DNA of 64,000 nt from Prolixibacteraceae bacterium (GCA_019720755.1 CP081303.1:3331501-3395500), one strand, 5' to 3'. Positions 36,555-45,272 are shown, numbered from the stretch's first letter. Made by a program: numbers and translations. The notes: generated by a model from the letters alone, not told the origin.

Positions 36555-36847
36555 TAGCCTTGAATCTGGATTAATGATCGAAGCGTCGATATTGTCGTTG
36601 CTGAAGAAAGTTGAAGGGTTACACCATTGGGATAAGTGATAACGATCTCTTCTTTTATTTGTGAGGTTTCATTGTCTAATGTGACAAAGAAACCTTCAGT
36701 TTCTTTAGAATACTCCTTCTTATATTTTGCCTTCCAATAACTATATACTGATAGTTTTATATTATTCTGTTTACAGTAATCGATATTGCTTAGTCCACTA
36801 TTGTGTTGTGCTTCTATGAGATCAAACATATGTGCTTTTTTACTCAT
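36554..36847 (-). CDS. tnpA: IS66 accessory protein TnpA
   Basis: This protein is 97 residues from the ATG at 36847; an upstream TTG at 36874 is less likely. It is a helix-turn-helix-like small protein with FDLIEAQHNSGLSNIDYCKQNNIKLSVYSYWKAKYKKE. The C-terminal part ends VTLQLSSATTISTLRSLI, matching the IS66 TnpA pattern. It is the first gene of the element, and its stop overlaps the tnpB start. Confidence 0.85.
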   Translation of the reverse strand: MSKKAHMFDLIEAQHNSGLSNIDYCKQNNIKLSVYSYWKAKYKKEYSKETEGFFVTLDNETSQIKEEIVITYPNGVTLQLSSATTISTLRSLIQIQG

Positions 36848-36925
36848 CAATTTCTTTTTTTGATTATGTCTCAAAAATAGAAGGCTTTAAAATAATGCAC
36901 AAGATGTGAATAACCGAACGCTTAC

Positions 36926-37141
36926 AATGAGACTGAAATCCCTCAGCTTAAGAAAATGGTAGAACTATTGACCAAGCACAAAACAGGAATTCTAAATTGG
37001 TACAAGTGCCATATCTCCACGGGGCCTTTAGAAGGAATAAATAACAAGATTAAAACCTTAAAAAGACAAGCATATAGCTATCGTGACCTAGGTTTTTTTA
37101 TGTTAAAAAATAAAAGTAATGCATCAAGATATATACGCTAG
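36926..37141 (+). pseudogene. C-terminal stump of an ISL3-family transposase
   Basis: An open frame starts exactly at the IS66 right end and reads NETEIPQLKKMVELL, then STGPLEGINNKIKTLKRQAYSYRDLGFFMLK. This is the conserved C-terminal end of ISL3-type DDE transposases (usual form GxxEGxNNKIKxxKRxAYGFRD). About 70 of ~400 residues remain. The 5' part is absent from the window. It marks an older mobile element broken before or during the IS66 event. Confidence 0.8.
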
Positions 37142-37152
37142 ATATGGATGAA

Positions 37153-37200
37153 CGAAAAAACTTGTTTCTAGTCTAAAAAGACTAGAAACAAGTTATTTGC
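37153..37200 (-). terminator. Terminator after the HExxH lipoprotein gene
   Basis: A perfect 15-bp stem (37159-37173 with 37180-37194) has a 6-nt loop. On the minus strand it is followed by six T, so it serves the leftward lipoprotein gene, about 80 bp after its stop. Confidence 0.8.
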
Positions 37201-37273
37201 AGCTTAATTCTCAGTAATAAGGTCTTAAAGACCACGCTTATTTCATTCTAAGTAATTTTTATAGATATTAAAT

Positions 37274-37960
37274 CTATAAAAAATCAGCAAGTTTTAGATT
37301 CTCAACTTTCAAATATGCTTGTTGAATAAAATAGAATTGGAAATATCCATTAAAGTCGTTATTCGAAGTTTCAGCTTCTATATTAGCATTGTAATATGAC
37401 TCCGATGTATCTTTAGGAGCAGGAATAACTTTTAAAATTGCATTCACCCATACTATATACTCATCAAGAGCCTGTCTATCAACCTCTTTCCAATAAGCCA
37501 CTGCAATTTGATTCGCTTGAAATTCTTTCTTATAGTCTGACATATTATTCATTGTCCCCTTTAGATCCTGAACATAATGTCCCAACTCATGAATTACCAA
37601 AAACCAATTAAACGATTTCTTAAAATACTGCTCCCCAGAGAAAGAACCTACAGCCTGATCAGCCCAATTATTGAATTTTGTTTTCTGCTTCTCCTCTAAA
37701 GTTTTCCATTCAGGCACTGTCAGTCCTTCTGATCCATAAGTGATCATTGCAGGTGTATTTGCAATTCGTACTATTGGTACATTAGGCGTTTCAAGACCTA
37801 ACGAATTAATTTTCTTCACAAAAGGATCTCTTATTGTTTCAATCTCTTTTTTCAATTCTGGATTGTCAATCAAAACAGTCTTATCTTTATTGCAAGATGT
37901 ACAAGCAAATAAGGTGACTGTTAAAACAGTTAGCGTTACTATTTTTAATATTTTTTTCAT
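37274..37960 (-). CDS. Putative HExxH metallopeptidase lipoprotein
   Basis: This 228-residue protein has a signal peptide with lipobox (TLFACTSC; Cys near residues 20-23). The motif VIHELGHYVQDL (about residues 123-134) is a zincin HExxH. A downstream Glu in KKEFQANQIAVAYWKEVD (about 145-162) could be the third zinc ligand, as in gluzincins. No known family was recognised. It probably sits on the outer membrane facing the periplasm or the surface. It lies between ISL3/IS66 remains and a decayed gene and has its own terminator, and may have been acquired with the accessory patch. Confidence 0.65.
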   Translation of the reverse strand: MKKILKIVTLTVLTVTLFACTSCNKDKTVLIDNPELKKEIETIRDPFVKKINSLGLETPNVPIVRIANTPAMITYGSEGLTVPEWKTLEEKQKTKFNNWADQAVGSFSGEQYFKKSFNWFLVIHELGHYVQDLKGTMNNMSDYKKEFQANQIAVAYWKEVDRQALDEYIVWVNAILKVIPAPKDTSESYYNANIEAETSNNDFNGYFQFYFIQQAYLKVENLKLADFL

Positions 37961-38362
37961 CTACCTATTTTTTGATATTGCCTAGACTACTAGAGATTAA
38001 TCATTATCTTTACGTATAGCCCACAACACATTGATTAATATTTTTCATGAATAAGCCTGCAATGAATACTAACGTAAAAAACAAATATCTATTGTTCCAA
38101 TCAAATCAAAGCAGTGTGTGTCAACTCTCCTTCTATCCAGTATCAAATAGCAATGAGCCATACTCGTCATAAAGAGTAGGAGTGATGCCTTAGTCTAAGC
38201 TATGATTAATAAATACCTTAGAAAAGACAACTTAAATAAGACACTTTCCAAAAATTGGTAGACTGACATTTTTATTTAGAAAATGAAATAGATATAAGAT
38301 AGTTAGAACCATTGACTACCTCCCGTTTTTTAGTCAGAAAACTCGTGCCGAATATACCTTAA
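37961..38362. other. Gap upstream of the lipoprotein gene
   Basis: About 400 bp without a recognisable gene. It may hold eroded 5' sequence of the remnant that follows, but no long frame remains. A mix of stop codons is present in all frames. Confidence 0.4.
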
Positions 38363-38875
38363 AAAGTAACTACTCAGGTTCTTTTTGAGTATAATAATCA
38401 CACAAAAGTTCCTATAAAGAATCGATTACTGAGCGTTTGTGAAAAGTATATGGCATATTATCAAAAGAGAGAAGGAGATGAACAATCTGCGTCTATATCT
38501 CTATATGATTTGAATTATATACCGACGATGGAACATTGTATGCAGCATATTTGTGCAATCGAAAGGGATATACTGATTTCATCGAATGGAGTACAACGTT
38601 TACATCAAAAGATGGATTGTTATGACATGGTTGATATGATTGATAAGAACTATAACATGGAGGCTCAAAAAAGAGTTCGATCTTGTATGCAGGAGTTTTT
38701 ATTATACCATCAACATACAGACAATCTACTATCCTCTTTATCATTAACTAGATCGCATGGAATTAGCTGTTTTATTCCAACCCAGAATACGAGCTGTTAT
38801 GCTTCATTCTATCAAAATTTATGTTGGTCACAAAGAACAGGTTATGGTAATTCACTCTTTAATATTTCTAAATAA
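38363..38875 (+). pseudogene. Decayed gene, possibly the C-terminus of a clostripain-type (C11) protease
   Basis: The frame is open from 38363, right after an in-frame stop, without an initiator until the Met at 38450. The ~170-residue translation includes EGDEQSASISLYDLNYIPTM and ends HGISCFIPTQ...SFYQNLCWSQRTGYGN. The tail pattern of a Ser-rich start of strand, then a Pro, then a Trp and Gly-Tyr near the end, resembles the C-terminus of bacterial clostripain-like C11 peptidases. The catalytic His-Cys part is missing. The match is by eye only. Confidence 0.35.
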
Positions 38876-38922
38876 TGTCTTGCTATTGATCCAGTTATGT
38901 GATTTATCCATATTTCAAACTA

Positions 38923-38957
38923 TAAAGCGCGATCCAAATATATTGAATCGCGCTTTA
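38923..38957 (-). terminator. Hairpin after the TonB-receptor gene
   Basis: An 11-bp stem (38923-38933 with 38947-38957) with TAAAGCGCGAT arms is GC-rich against the AT-rich background. It lies 28 bp past the receptor stop. No long T-run follows, so efficiency is uncertain. Confidence 0.6.
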
Positions 38958-38984
38958 TCAAAGTTATCTAATATTGTATCGGAA

Positions 38985-41378
38985 TTACAATCTCAGTGTT
39001 AATCCAATAGCCCAGTTTGCACCTGCTTGTGGATAGAGTCCAATACTATTATTACGTTCTCCGCCTAAATAGTATGAATATACCCATCCATTGCTTTCAT
39101 ATTTTTGATTGAAAATATTGTTTGCTTGGAACCATATGGATGACTGTTTTAATGGACGAATCGTAAAGTCATAAGTTGCTTTTAGGTTTGTAAAGCTATA
39201 TGCATCTAACTTTCGATCCTCGCTTGAGGTGTTGTCCAAATATTGTTTTCCTACATACTGAGAGATCCAATCGATAGAGATTTGGTCATTGATATGGAAC
39301 TTAGCCATGATATTTCCTACGACATTTGGAGAGTAAGCGATATCTGTCTCTCCAAGGTCCTCTCTCTTTTGTTCCCCTAGTGGCACCCAATTTTCATCAT
39401 ACTGGTCTGTGTAGGAGACAAAGTCTTGAATCTTATTCTTAGATAACGAGATATTTCCACTTAGGTCCATCCAATCAAAAACTCTTGCTCCTGCAGTGAT
39501 CTCCACCCCAGCTCTATAACTATCGGGAGTGTTAATCATGATGGTGCTACCAACATTGTTCAGTTTCCCAGTATTTACCAATTGGTCTGTATAGTTCATG
39601 TAATATAGGTTAACTCCAAACTGAAATTTATGGAACTTCCCTTCTAGCCCCAACTCCCAGTCAGCAAGTTTTTCTGGTGTTGGTTTCTGATCATTTGGAG
39701 CATCTACAAAATCGGTTCTTTTTGGCTCTTTATGGGCAATGGCAAAACTGGCATAACTATTTAGGTTCTCGCTAAGTTGGTAGTAAAGTCCGACTTTCGG
39801 ATTAAAGAAGTTATAGTTGTATGACTGACCAATATCTTCCATATTGTCGTCTATTCCGGAGATGGTATAATCTACATTTCGATATTGTAGGTCTCCCATT
39901 ACAGAAAGTTCTTCTGTAATATTCGCAGTGAACTTGGCATAAACATTTCCGTCAATTTTTGTTCCATTTCCACGATACCACTCTTGTTCATAAGGAACAT
40001 TTACCTTTTCTGCCCATAAAATTTTACCAAAGTGATCGCCATCATACTTGTTTAAAGCACCCCCAACAACCAGTGTTCCAATGGTGAAGTTTTGACGGTA
40101 TGAAGTCGTAAAACCATAGAATATATTGTCGAGCCACTTTTGGGTGATGAAATCCATCTTCTCATCTGATGTCGTAATTCCGAAGCTACTTGGCTTTTTG
40201 TTGTCCTTATAGCTTTGGTAATAACCATCACCAATAGTCGTGTGAAGCGCAAAATTTAATGATGCTTCTTCGTTGAAAATATGGGTGTAGAATAGTTGGT
40301 AATGGGTTTGATGATAGTTGTCTGTTTGGTCATCGTAATATTTAATATTCCCGTCGGCATCGGTGTACTTTCCCTCTGGGTTGTAGGTTCTATTTCCTGC
40401 GTTTAATGAGTCTAAAGGGACTCCGCTCCATGCTTGATAGGTCTTCTCTATTCCTGTGAATGCGTTAAAACGTACCACATCTTTATCTCCATAATAACCC
40501 GCTGCGAAAAACAATGACTGTAGATCAGAACTAGCTCTGTCGATGAAACCATCACTATGAATTAAACTTCCTCGGACATCTACACTAAAACGGTTGTTGA
40601 TCAATCCTGTTCCAGCTTTTAAGGTGTTTTTAGTGGTTGCAAACGAACCTCCCATACTTTGCACTTCTGCGTACGGCTCTGAACTAGGAGCTGCGGTCTG
40701 TATGTTCACTGTGGCACCAAAAGCGGCTGCACCATTGGTTGAAGTACCAACTCCACGTTGTACCTGAATATTTTCAACAGAAGAACCCATATCAGGCATA
40801 TTCACCCAAAAAACACCTTGGCTTTCAGCGTCGTTCAGTGGGATTCCATCGATGGTAATATTAATTCTTGATTGGTCGGTACCACGAATTTTCATCGAGG
40901 TATATCCAATCCCTGTACCTGCATCTGAGGTTACAACCAACGATGGGGTGTTGTTTAGAAGGTAGGGAAGGTCTTGCCCTGTGTTTCGCTCTTCTAGAGA
41001 CTCTTTACTAACATTAGAGTAGGTAAATGGTGCTTTCTCTCCAGCACGTGTTGCTTCTACCAATACCTCATCCAAAGACTCTAAAGAGGGAGACAGTGTG
41101 ATTTTTAGAGGCTTTTTATTTGGTACTTCTACCATATATTCCGCCTTTTCGAAGCCGATAAAAGTGATTTCTAGAGTATAATCCCCTTTGTTTAAATTCT
41201 TAATGGTGAACTCCCCATTAGGATCGGTGATGGTTGCTTTGTCTAGTTCTTTCACGTGAACTACTGCACCTGCAAGTGTATTTTTTTGTTTGTCTTGGAC
41301 ACGACCTGTGATCATATGTTGGGCTTGCGCACCCAAAGAAAAGATCGTAATGAGTAGTGTTAATAATGTTGTTCTCAT
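38985..41378 (-). CDS. TonB-dependent outer-membrane receptor under TPP-riboswitch control
   Basis: This 797-residue protein has a signal peptide (about 1-19, ending AQA) and a carboxypeptidase-regulatory-like domain (about 22-100: ITGRVQDKQKNTLAGAVVHV). The TonB plug (about 120-230: MKIRGTDQSRINITIDGIPLNDAESQGVFWVNMPDM) and a 22-strand barrel follow, ending WAIGLTLRL with the hydrophobic C-terminus used for membrane insertion. The leader carries a TPP riboswitch. This fits the thiamine-related outer-membrane receptors (Omr-type) predicted in Bacteroidota from their THI elements. No inner-membrane thiamine transporter lies next to it. The substrate (thiamine or a precursor) is inferred from the regulation. 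Confidence 0.88.
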   Translation of the reverse strand: MRTTLLTLLITIFSLGAQAQHMITGRVQDKQKNTLAGAVVHVKELDKATITDPNGEFTIKNLNKGDYTLEITFIGFEKAEYMVEVPNKKPLKITLSPSLESLDEVLVEATRAGEKAPFTYSNVSKESLEERNTGQDLPYLLNNTPSLVVTSDAGTGIGYTSMKIRGTDQSRINITIDGIPLNDAESQGVFWVNMPDMGSSVENIQVQRGVGTSTNGAAAFGATVNIQTAAPSSEPYAEVQSMGGSFATTKNTLKAGTGLINNRFSVDVRGSLIHSDGFIDRASSDLQSLFFAAGYYGDKDVVRFNAFTGIEKTYQAWSGVPLDSLNAGNRTYNPEGKYTDADGNIKYYDDQTDNYHQTHYQLFYTHIFNEEASLNFALHTTIGDGYYQSYKDNKKPSSFGITTSDEKMDFITQKWLDNIFYGFTTSYRQNFTIGTLVVGGALNKYDGDHFGKILWAEKVNVPYEQEWYRGNGTKIDGNVYAKFTANITEELSVMGDLQYRNVDYTISGIDDNMEDIGQSYNYNFFNPKVGLYYQLSENLNSYASFAIAHKEPKRTDFVDAPNDQKPTPEKLADWELGLEGKFHKFQFGVNLYYMNYTDQLVNTGKLNNVGSTIMINTPDSYRAGVEITAGARVFDWMDLSGNISLSKNKIQDFVSYTDQYDENWVPLGEQKREDLGETDIAYSPNVVGNIMAKFHINDQISIDWISQYVGKQYLDNTSSEDRKLDAYSFTNLKATYDFTIRPLKQSSIWFQANNIFNQKYESNGWVYSYYLGGERNNSIGLYPQAGANWAIGLTLRL

Positions 41379-41429
41379 GTTTTTTTCAAATGTAGATAGA
41401 TGAAATTAAACATGGAGGATAAGAAGATC

Positions 41430-41520
41430 GGACTTGATTCCCTAAGCAGGATTACCTCCTCAGGTTCAAAGGGTATGATCTCAGCCTTATGATAAGTTTC
41501 AATAGGCACCCCCATCTTTA
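41430..41520 (-). ncRNA. TPP (thiamine pyrophosphate) riboswitch, THI element
   Basis: Read on the minus strand, the leader has the conserved blocks GGGGTGCC, GGCTGAGATCATACCC, TTGAACCTGA and GGTAATCCTGCTTAGGGAA in the order and spacing of THI-box aptamers. The aptamer ends about 50 nt before the receptor start. TPP binding is expected to lower expression of the receptor. Whether it acts on translation or on termination is not clear, as no obvious terminator stem lies between it and the ATG. Confidence 0.95.
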
Positions 41521-41539
41521 AATGTTAAAAATGATACCA

Positions 41540-41571
41540 CAAAGGTATGTGAAATAATATGAATTAGACAA
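41540..41571 (-). promoter_or_regulatory. Promoter of the TPP-riboswitch transcript
   Basis: On the minus strand TTG (41571-41569) and TACCTTTG (41547-41540) are separated by 21 bp, fitting the Bacteroidota consensus. Transcription would start a few bases before the aptamer. Confidence 0.65.
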
Positions 41572-41572
41572 T

Positions 41573-42212
41573 AGTAGTAGATCATTTTTAATTAAAACAG
41601 ATAGAATTGTCCGTTATTTTATTTCACTGTTTCGAAAAAAGTGAATTATCAAGAGGTTTATTATGAGTATTTTATGTATTTTGGTGTTTGACTTGCTTTA
41701 TTTTATGAATAGCATATTCTAAATAAACTATCATAATACAATATAGAGTTTGATCTCTTTAAAGAACTGCTTTTTTTACTCCATTGGACTTTTGTATGTT
41801 CTGATCATATTTTGTTAAGAGACCATTCTCCACCCTACTTTGGTTACCCTTTAGATACCCTTCCGTTACCCTTTGGTTACTCCTAGAGTAACCAAAGGGT
41901 AACGAATCTCTATGTTAATTGTAGCGAAGGTCACTTAAATTTAGAGGAAAAAAATATCCAGTTGATTTCAATTCTTGTAGAGTAAGAGTCGAGAATTTCG
42001 CATAGGAATCCTTTATAATATTGAGAAATGGAGGGAGAAAAATGAAGAAATTAGAAGCATATATAGGACTTGTTCTACATGCTTGTTCTGTAAGCTTGAT
42101 GTTCAGGTTTTTTAGCTCTATGTTTAAGATATGAGAAGCATTGAAGTCATAATTGTATGTCCTTTTAAATCTTCTGCTCTCTGATTTTTAAATCTTTTAA
42201 ATACGATATCTA
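41573..42212. other. Divergent intergenic region with hairpin repeat
   Basis: About 640 bp of AT-rich DNA lie between the receptor promoter and the DUF6266 gene. Apart from the GGGTAAC-type element at 41840-41904 I see no gene or RNA signature. The stretch 41905-42212 gives no clear promoter. Confidence 0.5.
41840..41904. repeat. 11-bp-periodic GGGTAAC element ending in a long hairpin (copy 2)
   Basis: A perfect 19-bp stem (41864-41882 with 41886-41904, loop CTA) is preceded by further inverted modules at 41840-41863. On the minus strand the modules read GAGTAACCAAA, GGGTAACGGAA, GGGTATCTAAA, GGGTAACCAAA in 11-bp steps. It is the reverse-oriented relative of the element at 7424-7496. Both sit in divergent intergenic DNA upstream of transporter genes. 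Confidence 0.75.
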
Positions 42213-42845
42213 ATGGCAAAAATAGTAGATTCCTTTTTAAGTGGTGTTATTGGACCTGTGGTAGCTTATCAATCAGGTAACAAACAGATTATTCGTAGTT
42301 GTCCACAGCGGTCGAATCAAAGTCCCTCAGAGAAACAAATATTTCAACGACAAAAGATCAAATTATCCAATCGTTTACTAAAGCCTTTTCATTCTATCCT
42401 TCGTTATGCTTTTGCAGTGAAAGGGGCGACTCGTTGTTCCATTAATAGAGCGAGGTCTTTGGTGTTACGTAATATGGTTCAAGATGACTACAATAAAGTA
42501 GTCATCCAATATGAAAATATCCGTATGAGTCTAGATGGGGATTGTTTGTGTCGTATAAAGTCGGTATGTCTAGAAGAGAATCGATTGGAACTGTTTTTTA
42601 ATACGAATCCAACTGTGCCGAGCCATATAACTCTCACTGTACTCATGTATTCCAATGGGGTAGGATCGTACCTCTCTTCTATTATATATCAGGAGGATGG
42701 TCATTATAGTATTGCTCTTACGCTGGATGTTCAAAAGCAATATGTCGAAAAAAAACAGGATATCCATTTTTGGTTTCTCTTTTACGATCCGTTAAAACAG
42801 CACTATTATGGCAGTATCTATCATGTAGAAAAGAGTAGCAGGTGA
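42213..42845 (+). CDS. DUF6266-like protein
   Basis: This 210-residue protein begins MAKIVDSFLSGVIGPVVAYQ, followed by NKQIIRSCPQRSNQSPSEKQIFQRQKI. That pattern (short Gly-rich start, GxVGxVV, then RS.P...S.P.Q..QR.K) recalls the DUF6266 proteins frequent in Bacteroidota. No function is known for them. There is no signal peptide. It converges on the PorE-like gene and has no recognisable partner. Confidence 0.55.
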   Translation: MAKIVDSFLSGVIGPVVAYQSGNKQIIRSCPQRSNQSPSEKQIFQRQKIKLSNRLLKPFHSILRYAFAVKGATRCSINRARSLVLRNMVQDDYNKVVIQYENIRMSLDGDCLCRIKSVCLEENRLELFFNTNPTVPSHITLTVLMYSNGVGSYLSSIIYQEDGHYSIALTLDVQKQYVEKKQDIHFWFLFYDPLKQHYYGSIYHVEKSSR

Positions 42846-42883
42846 AGGTCAACAGGACATCTTGGTCCCGATTAAAACAAAAA

Positions 42884-42923
42884 ATAGGTAGTTTATCCCA
42901 TCTGTCGAGGGCAAACTACCTAT
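42884..42923 (-). terminator. Terminator between DUF6266-like and PorE-like genes
   Basis: A perfect 11-bp stem (42884-42894 with 42913-42923) is followed on the minus strand by TTTTTTGTTTT. It is located 33 bp past the PorE-like stop. Confidence 0.75.
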
Positions 42924-42955
42924 ATTCTATTTCATCTTCACTTTTGGGTATCGAT

Positions 42956-44971
42956 CTATCTCTTAAGATAGTTTGTGGACAATACTCTAAATTCGGTTCT
43001 ACGATTTATTTGATGACAAATTTCTTGTTCTTCTTTCTCTTTTCGTTGAATAAACTCCATGGTAAGCGTATCTCCGACCTCTAGAAATTCATATTTATTC
43101 GCTAGTTTTTTGTCGATAACTTTTGGAGAAGTTTTACCATATCCTTTCGCTGATAGTCGAATTGCAGGTATCCCTTTTGCTTTTAAAAATGCCACCACAC
43201 TAAGCGCACGTTTTTGTGATAGCGAAAAGTTTGATTGGCTATCTCCTCGACCATCTGTATGTGCCATGATCTCTATAGAGATGGTTGGGTTATCAACCAA
43301 AACTTGATAGAGAGAGTCTAACGAAGCGATGGACGCAGGGAGAAGATCCCACTTTGCAAGATCAAAATAGATGTTGTCTACTTCAATAGGTGCATCTGTT
43401 GGGGTTAACACTAAATTGCGAGAAAGATGTACACTCTCTTTGGCATCAAGAGTATTAAAGAGGTATTTCGCATTTAAATAACCCTTTTTATATGCAGCAA
43501 GAAGATACTCGGCATCTTTTGATATGTTGAATCGAAATTTTCCATTACGTGTTTTTAATTTTAGCATGGTTCCATCTGTACCAATAACTCGTATGGTTGC
43601 TTGGGTAAGAAGTTTGTTTGTATTTTTATTTAAAACTTCTCCCTCTATTGTGAACTCCATTGGAGGAATGACAAAAGAAAATATATCATCCGATCTTGTT
43701 CCTTTTCTATTTGAACTAAAAAGACCTTGTTCCTTCCCTGCTAAGAATGTGATGGCAAAATCATCTCCAGAAGAGTTTAGTGGTGCCCTTACATTTTCTA
43801 CTTCCCATATTCCATCTTCATTCTGGATTGCTTGAAAGATATCCAACCCTCCAATGCCTGGATGTGTATCTGAACTGAAATAAAGTGTTCCATTATCTCG
43901 GATAAAAGGATAAACTTCGTTTCCTGTGGTATTGATTTGTGGGCCTAAATTTATTGCGGGTCCCCACTGGTTTCCCTCTTTCTTCGACATCCAAATATCA
44001 TTACCACCGTATCCTCCAGGTCTATCAGAGACAAAATAGATCTCATTGGCATCCAAAGTTACAGAAGGGTGTGCCACCATGGTAGAATCGTCTGGTATCT
44101 TAATTCTTTGAGGCTTTGCCCACTGTTCTCCATCTACTCTACTTTTGTAAATAGCTGCACTAGCACCCCCATTTTTTGCATATTTACATTGGGTGTAGTA
44201 GATAACGGATCCTTGAGAAGCAAAAGAGGGAACCCCTTCATCTTCTTGTGTATTAATGATTCCGTCAGGATCGAGATTCTGTGGTTTTCCCCACCTCTGT
44301 TTCTGTATATCGTAATTGGCATAGCATAAATCGTAATACCTCTCTCCTGTAATATTACTTTTCTTTTTTGTTACCAATTCGGCATTGTTGGTTGCAAAGA
44401 CGAGGTAGTTGCTTCGAGATGAAGGATATATTGCAGAAATATCAGATCCTTTCGAGTTTATAGCGCGTAATTTCTCTATCTGTATTCTCGATTTTGATTC
44501 AATCCATTTGGGTGCTTGTTTTGCCAGTGAGATCTTTTCTTTTACCTCCTTTGCTTCAGGATGATCTATAAGAAAAGTGTTGTAAGCTTCAATTGCTTTT
44601 TCATATTTTCCGCTACCACAAAGCATATCCCCATATTTGATCCACAATAAAGAGTCTGGGTACTTATAGGTGATGGCTCTTTTATAGAAACCCGATGCTT
44701 TTCGGAAGTCTCCTATCTTTCTTTGATTCTCAGCTGTTTGAAAATAGAATTTGGATCTCTGTTGTTTGCTTTTTGATTTTTGAGCTGCTCTATTATACAG
44801 TTTGGAGGCCTTATAATACTCTCCATTCTGGTTACAGCGATCTGCTTTCTTTATTAAACTATTTAACTGACAACTGCAAAAAGAGAAGACGATAAGAATT
44901 GCCCATCCAAATTTTATGCTTTGCCTATAAAAAGAGTTGCTATATTGAATCATCTTTGAGAAAATTACCAT
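42956..44971 (-). CDS. PorE-like lipoprotein: TPR, beta-propeller, CRD and OmpA domains
   Basis: This protein is 671 residues from the ATG at 44971. The frame extends to a TTG at 45007, but that codon overlaps a TAATTTTG promoter-like box (45005-45012, minus), so the ATG is preferred; another ATG lies at 44953. A lipobox-like FCSC ends the signal peptide. TPR repeats (about 35-130), PD40 propeller blades (about 180-425, for example IYFVSDRPGGYGGNDIWMS), a carboxypeptidase-regulatory-like domain (about 440-520) and an OmpA peptidoglycan-binding domain (about 545-660, MAHTDGRGDSQSNFSLSQKRA) follow. The same four-domain order is known for PorE, which tethers the type IX secretion machine to peptidoglycan. 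It may also be a paralogue. Confidence 0.75.
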   Translation of the reverse strand: MVIFSKMIQYSNSFYRQSIKFGWAILIVFSFCSCQLNSLIKKADRCNQNGEYYKASKLYNRAAQKSKSKQQRSKFYFQTAENQRKIGDFRKASGFYKRAITYKYPDSLLWIKYGDMLCGSGKYEKAIEAYNTFLIDHPEAKEVKEKISLAKQAPKWIESKSRIQIEKLRAINSKGSDISAIYPSSRSNYLVFATNNAELVTKKKSNITGERYYDLCYANYDIQKQRWGKPQNLDPDGIINTQEDEGVPSFASQGSVIYYTQCKYAKNGGASAAIYKSRVDGEQWAKPQRIKIPDDSTMVAHPSVTLDANEIYFVSDRPGGYGGNDIWMSKKEGNQWGPAINLGPQINTTGNEVYPFIRDNGTLYFSSDTHPGIGGLDIFQAIQNEDGIWEVENVRAPLNSSGDDFAITFLAGKEQGLFSSNRKGTRSDDIFSFVIPPMEFTIEGEVLNKNTNKLLTQATIRVIGTDGTMLKLKTRNGKFRFNISKDAEYLLAAYKKGYLNAKYLFNTLDAKESVHLSRNLVLTPTDAPIEVDNIYFDLAKWDLLPASIASLDSLYQVLVDNPTISIEIMAHTDGRGDSQSNFSLSQKRALSVVAFLKAKGIPAIRLSAKGYGKTSPKVIDKKLANKYEFLEVGDTLTMEFIQRKEKEEQEICHQINRRTEFRVLSTNYLKR

Positions 44972-45272
44972 TGCTCTATGTAAACACTTATAATACGAGT
45001 TTTTCAAAATTAAAACGTATCATCGTTTCTTTTATTATAAAAGGATGGAGAGAAACATTTTTTTTAAATAAGTAGAGGTTAAATCCTCTTTATTCAAATC
45101 ATTTTGTATATAAAGCAGCCCATTTAGTAGGGATTTCGAACTAACTGGAGTGTCGATTAAATATAATTTAACAATTTATTAAGAATGTCCTTCAGCATAA
45201 ATGAACCAAAAAATATAAAACTTTTTTACCTTTGCCCAAGTATTTATATACACAAGAAAAAGCGTAATTAGT

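Larger units (their letters stand above)
34625..36925. mobile_element. IS66-family insertion sequence, complete
   Basis: About 2.3 kb with three leftward genes in the standard order tnpA-tnpB-tnpC. The ends are imperfect inverted repeats: left at 34625-34646 (GTATCCGTTCGG...) and right at 36904-36925, whose reverse complement starts GTAAGCGTTCGG. They match at 17 of 22 positions and show the GTAA-like IS66 tip. The 8 bp flanks (CTTTTAGC left, AATGAGAC right) do not match, so no target duplication remains. The left flank is the LRR gene and the right flank an ISL3 transposase stump. Confidence 0.85.

Noticed and set aside
36956-37141. A short intact gene of 61 residues
   Set aside because: Its frame continues upstream to the IS66 end and matches only the C-terminus of ISL3 transposases, so it is a fragment.
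41245-41264. parS-like palindrome with core TTCACGTGAA
   Set aside because: Only 13 of 16 positions match the usual parS. It lies inside the TonB receptor gene and 17 kb from parAB, so chance is likely. ChIP of ParB would settle it.
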